Shown: piece after piece, positions 14,448 to 14,760 of the stretch
Numbering within the stretch: position 1 is the stretch's first letter
Layout of the letters: every line of letters starts with the position of its first letter
Assembly (NCBI GenBank): GCA_963715055.1
Contig: CAVQRB010000020.1
Location: 1 to 14,760, forward strand
Length of the DNA stretch: 14,760 bases
Reading direction: 5' to 3'
From: CAVQRB01 sp963715055
Lineage (GTDB): Bacteria > Pseudomonadota > Alphaproteobacteria > Rhodobacterales > Rhodobacteraceae
Translations under genes and position numbers: made by a program
The notes under the pieces: model-generated
What the model was told of the DNA's origin: nothing
Database searches by the model: none
Seen by the model: only the letters and a program-made list of their open reading frames with translations

Positions 14448-14529
14448 CGATACGCCGTGATCAAACGCTTTTGAGTAGGCGGTTATCCACCACGGTCTTC
14501 TCGAGCGCCGGCGCCTGAGCCGGCAATCG
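14448..14529. other. Spacer after the membrane-protein gene with GC-rich dyad
   Basis: This short spacer lies between two convergent genes. It contains GCCGGC-6-GCCGGC (14507-14524), which overlaps the palindrome GCGCCGGCGC and may act as a weak bidirectional stop signal; no T-run follows. TTATCCACC at 14483-14491 matches the DnaA box at 8 of 9 positions. Confidence 0.25.
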
Positions 14530-14760
14530 TCAGCCTCGGGGATCTGTCCCGCCTGAAATCAGCCGCTTCAAGAGGTAGTACCGGATCTGCTGTCCAAGAC
14601 GGAGCGTTCGACGGCTCAGGAGCGGGATTTGGAAGTGACGATCGAAAATCGCAATGACAGATCTGTCCGGTTCAAGAGACACTGGCGCGACACGCAGTGA
14701 TTGGCCACTTACTTCCCAATAGGAGGATGCTGCGTGTCCCATTGAGGTCTGCAAATGGGC
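14530..14760 (-). CDS. 3' end of an unrecognised protein, cut by the window edge
   Basis: A minus-strand frame is open from the right edge to a TGA at 14530-14532, giving the last 76 residues or so. It includes YWEVSGQSLRVAPVSLEPDR and SVIAIFDRHFQIPLL and ends with a basic helix-like stretch (RLGQQIRYYLLKRLISG). The amino-acid mix looks protein-like and the other frames here are interrupted, so I think it is a real C-terminus, but the evidence is mainly openness over about 230 bases. A TTG at 14752-14754 could be a start, but the frame continues beyond the window. I cannot assign a function. Confidence 0.4.
   Translation of the reverse strand, partial: AHLQTSMGHAASSYWEVSGQSLRVAPVSLEPDRSVIAIFDRHFQIPLLSRRTLRLGQQIRYYLLKRLISGGTDPRG

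Noticed and set aside
14483..14491. TTATCCACC as a second DnaA box
   Set aside because: One mismatch at the last position, isolated, and not near a replication gene; expected by chance at this length.

Overview
The window looks like a chromosomal segment of a GC-rich alphaproteobacterium, most likely Rhodobacteraceae (roseobacter group). I base this on the protein sequences, the pyrC-pyrE-dnaB-alr-mlaE-mlaF order, and a DUF1194 protein and a 'PAPS reductase-like' protein of the kind I remember from that family. No database search was possible. I see no tRNA, rRNA, CRISPR array or recognisable insertion sequence.

Layout. (1) Positions 32-7915, minus strand, read right to left: a hydrolase-like protein of unknown role, pyrC, pyrE, dnaB, a secreted von Willebrand A (DUF1194) protein, alr, mlaE and mlaF. 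The last three genes overlap by 4 bases at each junction (GTGA and ATGA), which suggests one translationally coupled unit linking D-alanine supply for peptidoglycan to phospholipid transport. pyrC and pyrE give two pyrimidine synthesis steps. A perfect DnaA box lies in the dnaB leader. (2) Positions 8266-10954, plus strand: a MoxR-type AAA ATPase broken by one extra base, an AT-richer insert carrying a small two-helix membrane protein that also looks broken by one extra base, then a CoxE-like VWA protein whose start overlaps the small gene by 8 bases. MoxR plus CoxE-like VWA is a known chaperone-type pairing; the small membrane protein between them is the unusual part. (3) Positions 10956-13115, minus strand: purL, facing the VWA gene with a single base between their stop codons. 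(4) Positions 13116-14760: a 330-base leader region, an AT-richer orphan gene for an eight-helix membrane protein preceded by a near-perfect 11-bp hairpin with an ATG in its loop, and the 3' end of an unrecognised minus-strand gene running off the window.

Most of the window is housekeeping. The accessory signals are the AT-richer patches at about 9230-9700 and 13380-14450, the two single-T frame disruptions, the altered nucleophile elbow in the hydrolase-like protein, the DnaA box before dnaB, and the hairpin before the orphan membrane protein.
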